DNA from: Plenodomus lindquistii
Lineage: Eukaryota; Ascomycota; Dothideomycetes; Pleosporales; Leptosphaeriaceae
Reading direction: 5' to 3'
Length of the DNA stretch: 64,000 nt
NCBI GenBank assembly: GCA_025504975.1
Contig: JANUWI010000010.1
Coordinates: 496,001 to 560,000 of the forward strand
Shown: positions 37,422 through 46,514 of the stretch, one piece after another
Layout: each line of letters begins with the position of its first letter
How positions within the stretch are numbered: position 1 is the first letter of the stretch
Translations under genes and position numbers: made by a program
The notes under the pieces: model-generated
What the model saw: only the letters and a program-made list of their open reading frames with translations
What the model was told of the DNA's origin: nothing
Database searches by the model: none

Positions 37422-40400
37422 CTAAACGACAAGTTCGTCATTTATGCATGCCCTACTCTCTGCAAATCCAGCCTCCTCCTCGTAGATGCTACGAATCATG
37501 CGCTGGAACGCTTGAATGCTATGCTCCAACCTTACCCTTTCTTCCTCCACCAAGCCAATGTCAAATAACACTTCGCGCTTCGCCTGGCCATGTCCGAACC
37601 ATATTGTGCCTTGGCTTTCACTCCAGTACTTCTTCAAGTCTTCTTGCAAGCTACTTTTGCAGAAAGTGAGGAGATCGCTTGTAGTTCGGTCTGTGGGTGG
37701 ATTGTTGGCGTCACCTTCGTAGACTGGTATCGCCGTTGGAAGCATATCTTGTAGCATCTCGGTGATGAAGGTGCTGAGTTGCTCCATGTATGTAACGACG
37801 CTGGGTTTGGGGGTGCGAGTGAGTGCTGTGAGACGACTGCAAATATAGTCGAGGGTTGGCGTGATGGAAGTCATGGCGTCTAGCACGTATGAAAGCGTTG
37901 CCAGGATGTGAGGTTGACGGAATATGTAAGGATTGTCTTTGATTCGTTCCGCACCTCGAATGACGGCGTGCGAGATGGCGATAATCGACATGACTATTGA
38001 CGAGACGCTGGCTGGATGCATGATGCGTAGGTCGAATATCATTGAATCCAGTATTGACGGGAGCGCTCGTAGTATCGGCTGAGCAATGAGAAAGCTCGTG
38101 CTGGAGGAGAAGGCCTCTTCCAGATATACCGGAAAGACACCCTGCAGCAGCGCATGGCGCAACGCTTCTCGATCCGCAGCGGGTGCCTCGTCTGTGCAGA
38201 GGGCGGTCGTGAGCTGATTGACGAGGTATGGTTGCTGGTTGTCGGCGGCCGCTTGCTGTACAACTGTTTGTATGAACGTCGATAGGCTCTTTGCCGTACC
38301 CGACTCTGATACCTTGGGTGCATACCCACATAGACGGGCAACGACGTACGTGGGATCTCCAGCTGGCAGTGGGAACGCCACGGAGTCGGTGAAAAATCGC
38401 AACACAGGATAGATATCGTTCGTGTACTGCTGCAAGAACTGGACGATCTTCTGAACAAACTCCACGTAGGCTCCTGTCGCATTTGTACCCTGCTGAAGCT
38501 GCAGGTAGTTGGATTTCATAGTCAACATGAACTCTTTCAGCATCGTGGCATATGTTTCCTTCATCTGGGGAGCGCTGCCAGGATCGCTCCGAGTCGTAGC
38601 TAGCATGTCATCCCGCATGTTGGACAATATACTCGACACAAGCGCGAGACGCCGGTTCCGCAAAGTCTCCATGGTAACATCAAAGTCACCGGTGTCCTGC
38701 ACTCGGAAATATGGCAGGTTTTGCAACAACGGATGATGGTTATCAATCCGAAGAACGGCAGCCAGGAGTCGGTGCTGGAAACGAAGCATTGACTCCCGCT
38801 CTACTAGAGCCAGGAGCATAGCCTTGATAAACTCGTGACGATGCTCTTCGTAGACGTTGGGGTCGCTGTCGATGAGCGCACCCATAAAGTACGGACCAAA
38901 CTTGCGCGTCTGCTCCGTTTGACGTAGTTGCGCCCATGACGTTGGATTGTAGGTGCCGATGTAGTGCGACCATGTTCGACAGCCTGAATGGACTTCAGCT
39001 CGAGCAACAGATACCCAAGTGCCGACACAGTCCATGAGGAGATCATCATCAGGAGCTCTGTCTGCTCCGAATGCATTCGACAGTAAGTGCCACAGAGGAG
39101 TTTGGACGAAATACAAACCAGACTGTGCGACTGTCTCCGTCGCGGCCTTGGGTTCATCATCGTCAAAATCGTCCAAGTCGGGAAAGTCGCCATAGTCCTG
39201 ACTTTCTTCGCTCGTTGCTTGACTCTCTTTGTTGCCCAATAGGCGCTTTTGCAGAGCGGCATAGTCCCTGAAAATTGCCAAAGCATCCCTGATTACGCTG
39301 ACCAAGCGACGATCCTCGAGATGTGGGAGCTCAAGCAGGTGCACAACGTTGGAATCAGCCAGGAACGCAGCTAAAGAGGCAGGAACCTTGGCGGTTTGCA
39401 TAGCTTTTCTGATGCCTGCAATACAATCTCGCAGTGTAGCAATGACTTGCTCCTGATTTCTCTCCATTGTCTGCCTGACCATGACCGTAGCTACGTCGGT
39501 CGTACTACCGAGGACTCCGGATGTTTTGAGATAGTCATCTGCCTCGGTTTTGGCTGAACGATATTGCATTAGGCTTTGTTGCATGATGGCTTTGAACTCG
39601 AGGGCAAAGGGCTCCATGGCAACATACGGCTCTTCGGTCGATAGCTGAAACGCCGCAAGATTAGCCCAAGAGCGTACGCTGAGTCTGCAAGCTTCGCGGT
39701 GAGATGTCTGATGGTTCACAAGCCCGCGCATAAGATCGAGCTTGGGTCGACACCGGGCTGGAGCTGCCCAGTAGAGCACGGAGAGGAGATCGTGATGATT
39801 GCGAAGAGCCGCCAGGCTCACTTCATCTAGAGGCGCATCCTTTGGATATTCGCGGTCATGTTGAGGCAAAATTCGGACCACGAAGCTGCTGATCTTCTTC
39901 TCGGTATACGACTGCCTCATGCCTCGAAGACCCAGCGCAAGGCATTTGAGTGCAATGTGGAAGGCGGTCTCGTTGGGCTCAAGCGCTAATGTTTGCTCAA
40001 CGTCCAAATGGTCCAAGAACGGTACGGAACCCCTGTTCGTCTCATGTCGAAGCTGCTGCATCTTGTTTTTGCCGAAGAAGTCGAAGGTGGTATTAAGCAT
40101 TTGCTCTGGGTGCTCCCAGCGCCAGTATTTAATCAGTCTGTGACAGCGAGCCAGGTTCGTTCGTGTATATTCGTTGATCGAGGTACCGTGCTTTCTGCTG
40201 GTAGTAGGGTACAGCTTGTAGAGCTGTTTAAGGAGATCTCTTATGGCGGTCCAGTTCTCGGCTGGCACAACCTGCCGGCTCCGGCTTGGTATTCCAGAGA
40301 TATCAATCTCAGCGAACGGTAGAAAGGTATAGATCGTGGCCCATGTTGCCTCCATTGACGCGACATGGTTTGTGTTGACAACTTTCGGTGAAAGTTCTGC

Positions 40401-43400
40401 ATTGAGGATGTCCCAGAACCCATGTTTCTGTAACTTCACATGCTCCAGTGTATGCATGCAAAGCACCGTGCACTCAACTAGAATATCGGAGTCTTGGACA
40501 CCATTTTGACGTATCGCATGTCGCTTATTTTCCTCAATGAAGCTACTCAACTCGGCAACGCCCCGCTCGACTAGTCGTGCCAGCAGAGCACTTGAGATTC
40601 TCTTGATCAGCGTAGTAGTTGAAAGCTGGTCGTTCGGGCTGATAAAGGGATATCTGGCAAGCTGGTATGTTTGCGAAGCGATAACAAGGAGGTATGCCAT
40701 TATGCGTATACTCTTTCGGTTCCATTCGTCCTGCCGAGGAAAGATTCTGAGGCTGATCGCGTCTTGAACTTTCAGCACACTATCAAACAAACTTTGGATA
40801 AGTTGAACCATTCTTCCAACGAAGCTCTTGCGGTCGATTGGGTCCAGAAAGCTAAGATGTTCAGACACGTAACGAATGAGCGTCCTCAAGAAGTGAGTTG
40901 ATGGGTCCAAGGCATCCACATAGGGGTCCACGTCAACTTCGCATGAGAAATTATCAGTGTCCAAAGGAGTGAATACATGTCTCGCCAGACTATGGATCTG
41001 TGAAGAAGTCTCATCGCCCCATGGACCAAGTCTAGCACTCAATGGACCATGTGCAAATATGCAGTATCCCGCTGGATCATCTAAGTCACGTCCATCTGGC
41101 ATTCCTGTTGCCAGAGCGCGACGAAATTCATCAGATCCGATGAAAGTGGAAGAGTGGAAATACGTCTCGGATGCGAGGGAGAAGATGTCGAAGGTGATGG
41201 GATAGCGTGTGCCATGAGGACCAAGACCGAGAAGTACGAGCGAATTGTCCTCCCGCTCAACAACTTGATCTTGTTTGGCGCCCTCCACACGGACAATGTC
41301 CTGTATGGCTGGCTCGCTCGGTTGGCGATACTCTCGAGTGTCTACATCAATCCTCCGGGCGAGGCGCTTACGCGTCAAGCGCTTCTTTGGCGCTTGTCGT
41401 TCTCCAGGGCTTGTTGCGTCTCGCTCTCCAATCTCTACGGCCGTTGGCAATGGCGGAAGAACCGTGTCATCGTCGGCAAGAAATCGAGCAAGCTGCGGAT
41501 TCATGTGGGATGTTTGCTGGGCTAGAGGAAGGTCGAAGTGCTGATCGGCTCGTAGGAGACCTTTCTCAAAGGCGATCTTACGATGGTCCTTGCTGAAATC
41601 TTTCTCGTCGCCCTCAAGCTGCGCTGTCCTGAAGAGAGCCGGACAAGCTCCCGGTTTCTTTGCTAATCTCTGCGGTGCCTTCCCATCACGTTGTGAGGAT
41701 CTCGAAGTAGAAGTGCGGCTCCTTGTGAACATCGCCAGCTCATGAGGGACAGACTTGCGTCTTGGCACCTGCGAAACATCTGATCCAATTTCTGATCTTT
41801 TGTCGAGACTTTTCGCCAAATCCATCTCTGTTGTCGATTGTCTGTGCAAGGTTTGCTTGTTTTCACTCGTGTGCGCCAGTGGTTGCCTTGCAGTATGGCG
41901 CCCTACAGTCACAACTGTTCTGGGTTTCATTGTCCCTTGACGCCAGTTACGAAGTGCGAGATTAGCTTCTTCGGTATCTTGAGCATTGTACAGTCGTATT
42001 TGCTTAGTATTGGGGCTTTGACGAGCTAGATCTGGCCTGCGCAGTGCCTGACGACGTGCGACCCTCAAGAACTGTGGCACGCTGCCGTTACGTTTTGTTG
42101 GTGAAAGGTCTATATCCACAACACTCATGGGAGGCGGTGGGGTCCGATGCAGTAAACGGGACTGTTTCTTCTTCGTTTTTCGTGGACGGTCGCTGAACAG
42201 ATGCTTCGCGATAGCCGAGGCGCCTGTAGTACCATGGGACTGTCTTCTTTTCTTTGCACCACCCAAAGCGTCCGTAATCTTTGGCTGTCGCTTCCGTTTG
42301 GTGCCCCCACCTCCAAGCGTGGGCAAATGCAGTCGATCATGCTCCATATCAGACAAGTCATCCTCGGCGTACCGGTCGTTGAACATCGCAGCTAGTGCCG
42401 AGGCTGCATCTGCAGATTCTTGCACAATTTGCATCTGTTGTCCTTCAGGGGCCATACCCTCGTCATCGGACTCATCAGATATCACCACAACGTTGTCTGG
42501 CGGCAAACCCTTACTAGTGTGCCCACGTGGTCGCCCAGCTGGCCTGGAGATCCTTTGAGCAACTCCTTTTTGACGTTCAGATCGCTCGGGAGATGCTATT
42601 GCCTGCATACGTAATCGTTCTCGGTCTCGCTCCTGAGCTTTGCGCTGTTCCTGGATCTGCTTGTCGAAGCGTAACCATGAGGCGGGGAGAACACCCTTGA
42701 TCTTGCGGCCAACCGTGAGCAACTCGGTGTCCTCTGGTTCGCTGGACTCGGAGGCAGAAGACGAAGTATCGCTGAGCACTGTCCTTACAGGATTACGCAA
42801 TCTGCTGCCAGACCTCAGTGCAGAGCGAGGTGCTGCATCCGACTCTTCATCCTGTAACGGGCGGGCGTCGTCTTGGAAGACTGATGAGGTAGATGGTGTA
42901 GGTAGATTCGGGGCTGGTGTGACCAAGCGAGGACGATCCAGTCGTTGACTAGTATTGTTATCAGGTACAGGAGGGCTACTCGAATACGGTGGCGAATTTG
43001 TGGGTGGGTCCCATATGTTTGGTGGCATGGGGGGATCATCTTCCTCGATGCGTGTCGCCCTAGAGATGGGTTGAGTCAAAGAGAGATTCACTCTTCTCCT
43101 CTTCGCTGGCGGGGGAAGACGCAGCTGAGTCGAAGGTATGTGATGCGTAGCGTCTGATGCAGAACGTCGTCTCCGACTTTCCTGACCCGCTTGCGTTCTT
43201 GGTCGAGCGTCCACAGGAGTGGAGACCGGGATCTCTTGTTCCGGTGGGCTACTCGACAGGGCCTCGTTGGGGTCAAACTCTTTCTCTTGCGATTCTCCAT
43301 TGTCACCAGTGAATTGCCGTTGCGGGGATCGTACTCTAGCAACAGGCTTCAAACCTCGACTTTGAACCTCCCTCCGATATTGTTCACCCTCCAGCAGATA

Positions 43401-44267
43401 TGGATGCAGCTGTATAGGCTTCCGCTGACGGAACTCCCGCCTCGATGCTTGCTCTGCAAGACGTCGTTGTAGGGCCGTGGAAGAAGGTATGACGACTTGG
43501 ACAGCGGTCCGTCTATGAGGTTCGGCAAAGTCCACATATGTTGTAGGTGACTCGAGATCAGAGGGAGGGTCTGAGAGGGTATCATCATCGGACTCATCTG
43601 ACAGAGGCGCAATACCGAACTCGCTAAGGACGTTTGCAGGGGCATAGATGGTCTCTTCTCGAGTGGCCGGCTGAGTTGTGATCAAGGGTTCCCCAAGCAG
43701 CTGTGAAGATACCGCGTCATGACGCTGTGCTGCTGCTGATGAAGCCTCTTCCCGAATGGCCGGCGAACCCAAAAACTGCGATGACTCGGTCGTGGCTATT
43801 CGTCGGCCTTTTGGAGGTGCTGAGCTTTGCAGAGGGTCTGGAGACTCTGTTCGCTCACGTTCCGTGTCCAGCGTTGGAACTGGTGTGATGGGCGAAGGCG
43901 TAGGACGATGCTGGGAGATGCGTTTCGTGGGCGTGACATTTTGCTCGTTTTGGCCCGTCAATTCCTCCAAGGTCCCAACTTCCGGGCTGCTGGGCCTTGC
44001 AATTTTTTTGCCATCATGATTTCCACCACCGGGCCATTTTCCAGGCTCTTCAAGGTTCCCGTCGCGTGGGACGCGTCCACTTAAGTCTTCATATTGCTTT
44101 GAAGTCTGAGACTCAATCTGAGATTCTTCTTCGTCATCCGAGTCTTGGACAAATCCTTTCTGGCGCCATCTGTACATTTGGACGCGTCTGCATGTCGTAT
44201 TGCGGTTTGAAGACGGCGGGGTGCGGATTGGAGTCGCGGTGGAGTCCATAGGCGCGACGCGTCTCAT
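37422..44267 (-). CDS. mms22: MMS22/Mus7 family DNA-repair protein
   Basis: One uninterrupted frame of 2,281 residues. The family (Mms22 in budding yeast, Mus7 in fission yeast) works with the Rtt101 cullin ligase and Rtt107/Brc1 at stalled replication forks. The N-terminal about 900 residues are charged and disordered with many SP/TP and acidic (SDDE) patches; the Mus7-type helical region follows (DTDNFSCEVDVDPYVDALDPSTHFLRTLIRYV and onward) and continues to the end. The frame starts at ATG 44267; an in-frame ATG six codons later is possible. Its 5' end is only 134 bases from the divergent small membrane-protein gene. Recognition rests on the region around residues 1100-1500 and on length, and I am fairly sure of it. 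Confidence 0.88.
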   Translation of the reverse strand: MRRVAPMDSTATPIRTPPSSNRNTTCRRVQMYRWRQKGFVQDSDDEEESQIESQTSKQYEDLSGRVPRDGNLEEPGKWPGGGNHDGKKIARPSSPEVGTLEELTGQNEQNVTPTKRISQHRPTPSPITPVPTLDTERERTESPDPLQSSAPPKGRRIATTESSQFLGSPAIREEASSAAAQRHDAVSSQLLGEPLITTQPATREETIYAPANVLSEFGIAPLSDESDDDTLSDPPSDLESPTTYVDFAEPHRRTAVQVVIPSSTALQRRLAEQASRREFRQRKPIQLHPYLLEGEQYRREVQSRGLKPVARVRSPQRQFTGDNGESQEKEFDPNEALSSSPPEQEIPVSTPVDARPRTQAGQESRRRRSASDATHHIPSTQLRLPPPAKRRRVNLSLTQPISRATRIEEDDPPMPPNIWDPPTNSPPYSSSPPVPDNNTSQRLDRPRLVTPAPNLPTPSTSSVFQDDARPLQDEESDAAPRSALRSGSRLRNPVRTVLSDTSSSASESSEPEDTELLTVGRKIKGVLPASWLRFDKQIQEQRKAQERDRERLRMQAIASPERSERQKGVAQRISRPAGRPRGHTSKGLPPDNVVVISDESDDEGMAPEGQQMQIVQESADAASALAAMFNDRYAEDDLSDMEHDRLHLPTLGGGGTKRKRQPKITDALGGAKKRRQSHGTTGASAIAKHLFSDRPRKTKKKQSRLLHRTPPPPMSVVDIDLSPTKRNGSVPQFLRVARRQALRRPDLARQSPNTKQIRLYNAQDTEEANLALRNWRQGTMKPRTVVTVGRHTARQPLAHTSENKQTLHRQSTTEMDLAKSLDKRSEIGSDVSQVPRRKSVPHELAMFTRSRTSTSRSSQRDGKAPQRLAKKPGACPALFRTAQLEGDEKDFSKDHRKIAFEKGLLRADQHFDLPLAQQTSHMNPQLARFLADDDTVLPPLPTAVEIGERDATSPGERQAPKKRLTRKRLARRIDVDTREYRQPSEPAIQDIVRVEGAKQDQVVEREDNSLVLLGLGPHGTRYPITFDIFSLASETYFHSSTFIGSDEFRRALATGMPDGRDLDDPAGYCIFAHGPLSARLGPWGDETSSQIHSLARHVFTPLDTDNFSCEVDVDPYVDALDPSTHFLRTLIRYVSEHLSFLDPIDRKSFVGRMVQLIQSLFDSVLKVQDAISLRIFPRQDEWNRKSIRIMAYLLVIASQTYQLARYPFISPNDQLSTTTLIKRISSALLARLVERGVAELSSFIEENKRHAIRQNGVQDSDILVECTVLCMHTLEHVKLQKHGFWDILNAELSPKVVNTNHVASMEATWATIYTFLPFAEIDISGIPSRSRQVVPAENWTAIRDLLKQLYKLYPTTSRKHGTSINEYTRTNLARCHRLIKYWRWEHPEQMLNTTFDFFGKNKMQQLRHETNRGSVPFLDHLDVEQTLALEPNETAFHIALKCLALGLRGMRQSYTEKKISSFVVRILPQHDREYPKDAPLDEVSLAALRNHHDLLSVLYWAAPARCRPKLDLMRGLVNHQTSHREACRLSVRSWANLAAFQLSTEEPYVAMEPFALEFKAIMQQSLMQYRSAKTEADDYLKTSGVLGSTTDVATVMVRQTMERNQEQVIATLRDCIAGIRKAMQTAKVPASLAAFLADSNVVHLLELPHLEDRRLVSVIRDALAIFRDYAALQKRLLGNKESQATSEESQDYGDFPDLDDFDDDEPKAATETVAQSGLYFVQTPLWHLLSNAFGADRAPDDDLLMDCVGTWVSVARAEVHSGCRTWSHYIGTYNPTSWAQLRQTEQTRKFGPYFMGALIDSDPNVYEEHRHEFIKAMLLALVERESMLRFQHRLLAAVLRIDNHHPLLQNLPYFRVQDTGDFDVTMETLRNRRLALVSSILSNMRDDMLATTRSDPGSAPQMKETYATMLKEFMLTMKSNYLQLQQGTNATGAYVEFVQKIVQFLQQYTNDIYPVLRFFTDSVAFPLPAGDPTYVVARLCGYAPKVSESGTAKSLSTFIQTVVQQAAADNQQPYLVNQLTTALCTDEAPAADREALRHALLQGVFPVYLEEAFSSSTSFLIAQPILRALPSILDSMIFDLRIMHPASVSSIVMSIIAISHAVIRGAERIKDNPYIFRQPHILATLSYVLDAMTSITPTLDYICSRLTALTRTPKPSVVTYMEQLSTFITEMLQDMLPTAIPVYEGDANNPPTDRTTSDLLTFCKSSLQEDLKKYWSESQGTIWFGHGQAKREVLFDIGLVEEERVRLEHSIQAFQRMIRSIYEEEAGFAESRACINDELVV

Positions 44268-44401
44268 GCACGTGCTTTTTTAGCGCGCGATTGAGAAGAC
44301 TTCCGAACTTTTGCCCGCACTGCCCGCAGTCGATCTATAGCGTCATACAACTCTGGCGGGCAACAACCGATTGTGGTGCGCAACAGACACCGTGTCGCGA
44401 G
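44268..44401. promoter_or_regulatory. 134-base bidirectional promoter
   Basis: The only sequence between the start codons of the divergent MMS22/Mus7 gene and the small membrane-protein gene. It must hold both 5' UTRs and any shared promoter. No TATA box is obvious. Confidence 0.6.
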
Positions 44402-44837
44402 ATGGCAGGAAAAATTCTCCCAATTGCACTGGCGACGATTCTGGGGATTTCCATTGGGGTTGCGACTTTTGATGGAGAATTCAAGGAGCAGAGGAAGCGG
44501 AGACTGGAGGAAGAATACAAACGGTATGCCAGCCCAGGTCACCCGCGCTCTGCATTCACTTACACGCAATACCAGAGAAGTAGCTGCTGCAGCACTGCAG
44601 AATCCCTCACCATCATCTGCTCCAAGCGCCGCATCGTCCGCAAACTCCGAGCCATTGTCAGCCAAAATGGCTGAAGTGAAAGCCCCTACATCGTCCTCAA
44701 CTTCAACCTCATCCTCGTGGTCATCTATGCTGGGACTCTGGGCTTGGAGCAAAGACAAGAAGCCCGCGACTGCAACCTCAGCTCCGCAGGTCCCGCCTCC
44801 GAAAGAGAACAATCCAGAGCTGAAGGGCAAGCCATGA
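44402..44837 (+). CDS. small single-pass membrane protein, unrecognised
   Basis: Two exons, 44402-44523 and 44576-44837, with a 52-base GTATGC...ACCAG intron, give 127 residues. One hydrophobic helix at about residues 5-21 (LPIALATILGISIGVAT) is followed by a highly charged helix (EFKEQRKRRLEEEYKREVAAAALQ), a Ser/Ala/Pro-rich linker and a C-terminal WSSMLGLWAWSKDKKP segment. The pattern (short N-terminus, one helix, basic/acidic coiled segment) fits a small inner-membrane mitochondrial or ER protein, but no family is recognised. Its stop codon is 21 bases from that of BET4 on the other strand, so the transcripts surely overlap. Confidence 0.78.
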
Positions 44838-44858
44838 TGGGGCCCGTTTCGATTGTTC

Positions 44859-46037
44859 TTACAGCCTCAATCTCTCCTCCAGGTCCTTCCATCGTCCTCT
44901 GCGCAGCGGATCGAGACGCTTCAGCTCACCCAGCCACATACGCATGTCCTTGGTTGTAAACGACCCCGTCCCCGCATCCACCTCTAAGCATGCCTCCGCG
45001 AGCATGAGCAACGCCTCATATATCCACTTGCAGTCCGCTTCGTCCTCAAGGATCTCTCGGATATAATCCATCTCATGCTCGTAGTAGCTCTGACGTTCGC
45101 CATTTGTCAGGTCCTCCACTATGAGCTGGTGCTGGGGGCATGACGGAGACATGATCGAGAGGAGGTATTGGTGGTAAAACCAGATAGATTGGTCGAATGG
45201 GTCGGTGTTGATGGCTTCACAAATGAGGGAGAGCTCTGAGTCGAGGAACGCGCGACGTGCTTGTGGGTCGGCCTTTCGGTCGCGGAGGATCTGAGGAATG
45301 AGCTGGCTGCGGTTGTGCCATGCAGAAAAGTTGGATAGATTCGTCTTGATCATCTTGGTGGTGTACTCGAACTCAGACTCTGCGAGGCTAGCTGAGGTAT
45401 GCTGCTCGTCAGACGAGGCATCAAACAAGCGCTCAAGCTGTGACACTACCATTCGCCTGTAACCCCACGCATGAAAGTTGCGACTGTCGGCATGTAGCAT
45501 CTTACCAATCAAGTGAAGCTCGCCTGACCAAAGCTTGCGTGCTGCTTCGGCTCCCAGTAATGCTTCGCCTTGGTGAAGGAGCCAGTTCCTGTGGTTCCAT
45601 ATCCAGTAGCACTTGGGAAACCTTCGCAACAACCCGAATGTGAGCTGTAAATCACCTTGCAGCAAATCGTCTGCTGGCTGTTGCGGTGCTTCGCCGGTGA
45701 CTAGAGAATTCATAACGCGTCTCCGATGGTTCCATATCGTGTAGTACTCGGGGTTCTCACTCAATAACTTGGTGATTAACCCAAGCACCTCTACAGTGTA
45801 TTGCCGTTCCGCAATCTACACGTGATTATCAATAGAATATTCCTAAACTACACAGAGGAATCTCACCTTGGTGTTGACAAGTTCTACTAAACTCGTGTAA
45901 TCCTCGATGCGCTCAAGCTCCTTCAGTCGCGCCTCTTCTGAACGTACAACGGGGCCTGACCCTCGTGATATACCGTGCTAACACCGTCAACAGATGCAAC
46001 TATCCAATGCTGGGTAGATCAAGCATACACTCGCCAT
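44859..46037 (-). CDS. bet4: Rab geranylgeranyltransferase alpha subunit
   Basis: Three exons, 46037-46029 (9 bases), 45977-45867 and 45815-44859, give 358 residues. With the Bet2 beta subunit and Rab escort protein it attaches geranylgeranyl groups to Rab GTPases. Prenyltransferase alpha repeats are plain: YYTIWNHRRR, CYWIWNHRNW, NFHAWGYRRM, NFSAWHNRSQ and DQSIWFYHQY. The first exon codes only MAS; spliced to HGISR it gives an MASHG start like other filamentous-fungal Bet4 proteins. Introns are 51 bases each. Confidence 0.94.
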
Positions 46038-46514
46038 CTGTGATCAAGCCAGGGAAAAGAGTGTAAAATGTGGATCTTGCGAGGTTACAGAAGAGCGGGA
46101 ACCTTGTGCACGTGATGCTATCGGGCCAGTACCCAGGTAGGTACCGGTATAAGGGCTAGAGGCCCTTCAACAACTAGAGTAGAGTAGATGTTCTATGTAG
46201 TATACACTGTATGTTTGCGATTCCGGGACTGTTGCGCCGGAATAACGTTGCCCCACCACGCGTGGGGCTCTTTCCCGACGTCACCCCTCCAAGGATGTTG
46301 CCGTCAACACCGTTGACGTTGTATACATTCCATGCTTCGTCAGAACCTAAGCAACTCACCATAATTACTAATCCAGCAGCAGTAATCGCATAACAGCAGG
46401 CAACGAATCTCGATTGTCGATCGTCTACCCTTGTCTCAACTCCGTGGTTAACTGTCGACATGCGCTGAAGCTTGCTGTCTAAGCAACAACTTCACTCATC
46501 TCACGTTCCTCACG
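46038..46514. other. divergent promoter region, BET4 and AMA1
   Basis: About 480 bases between the divergent start codons. Contains a palindromic run near 46130-46160 (GTACC...GGTACC type). No coding features. Confidence 0.4.
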
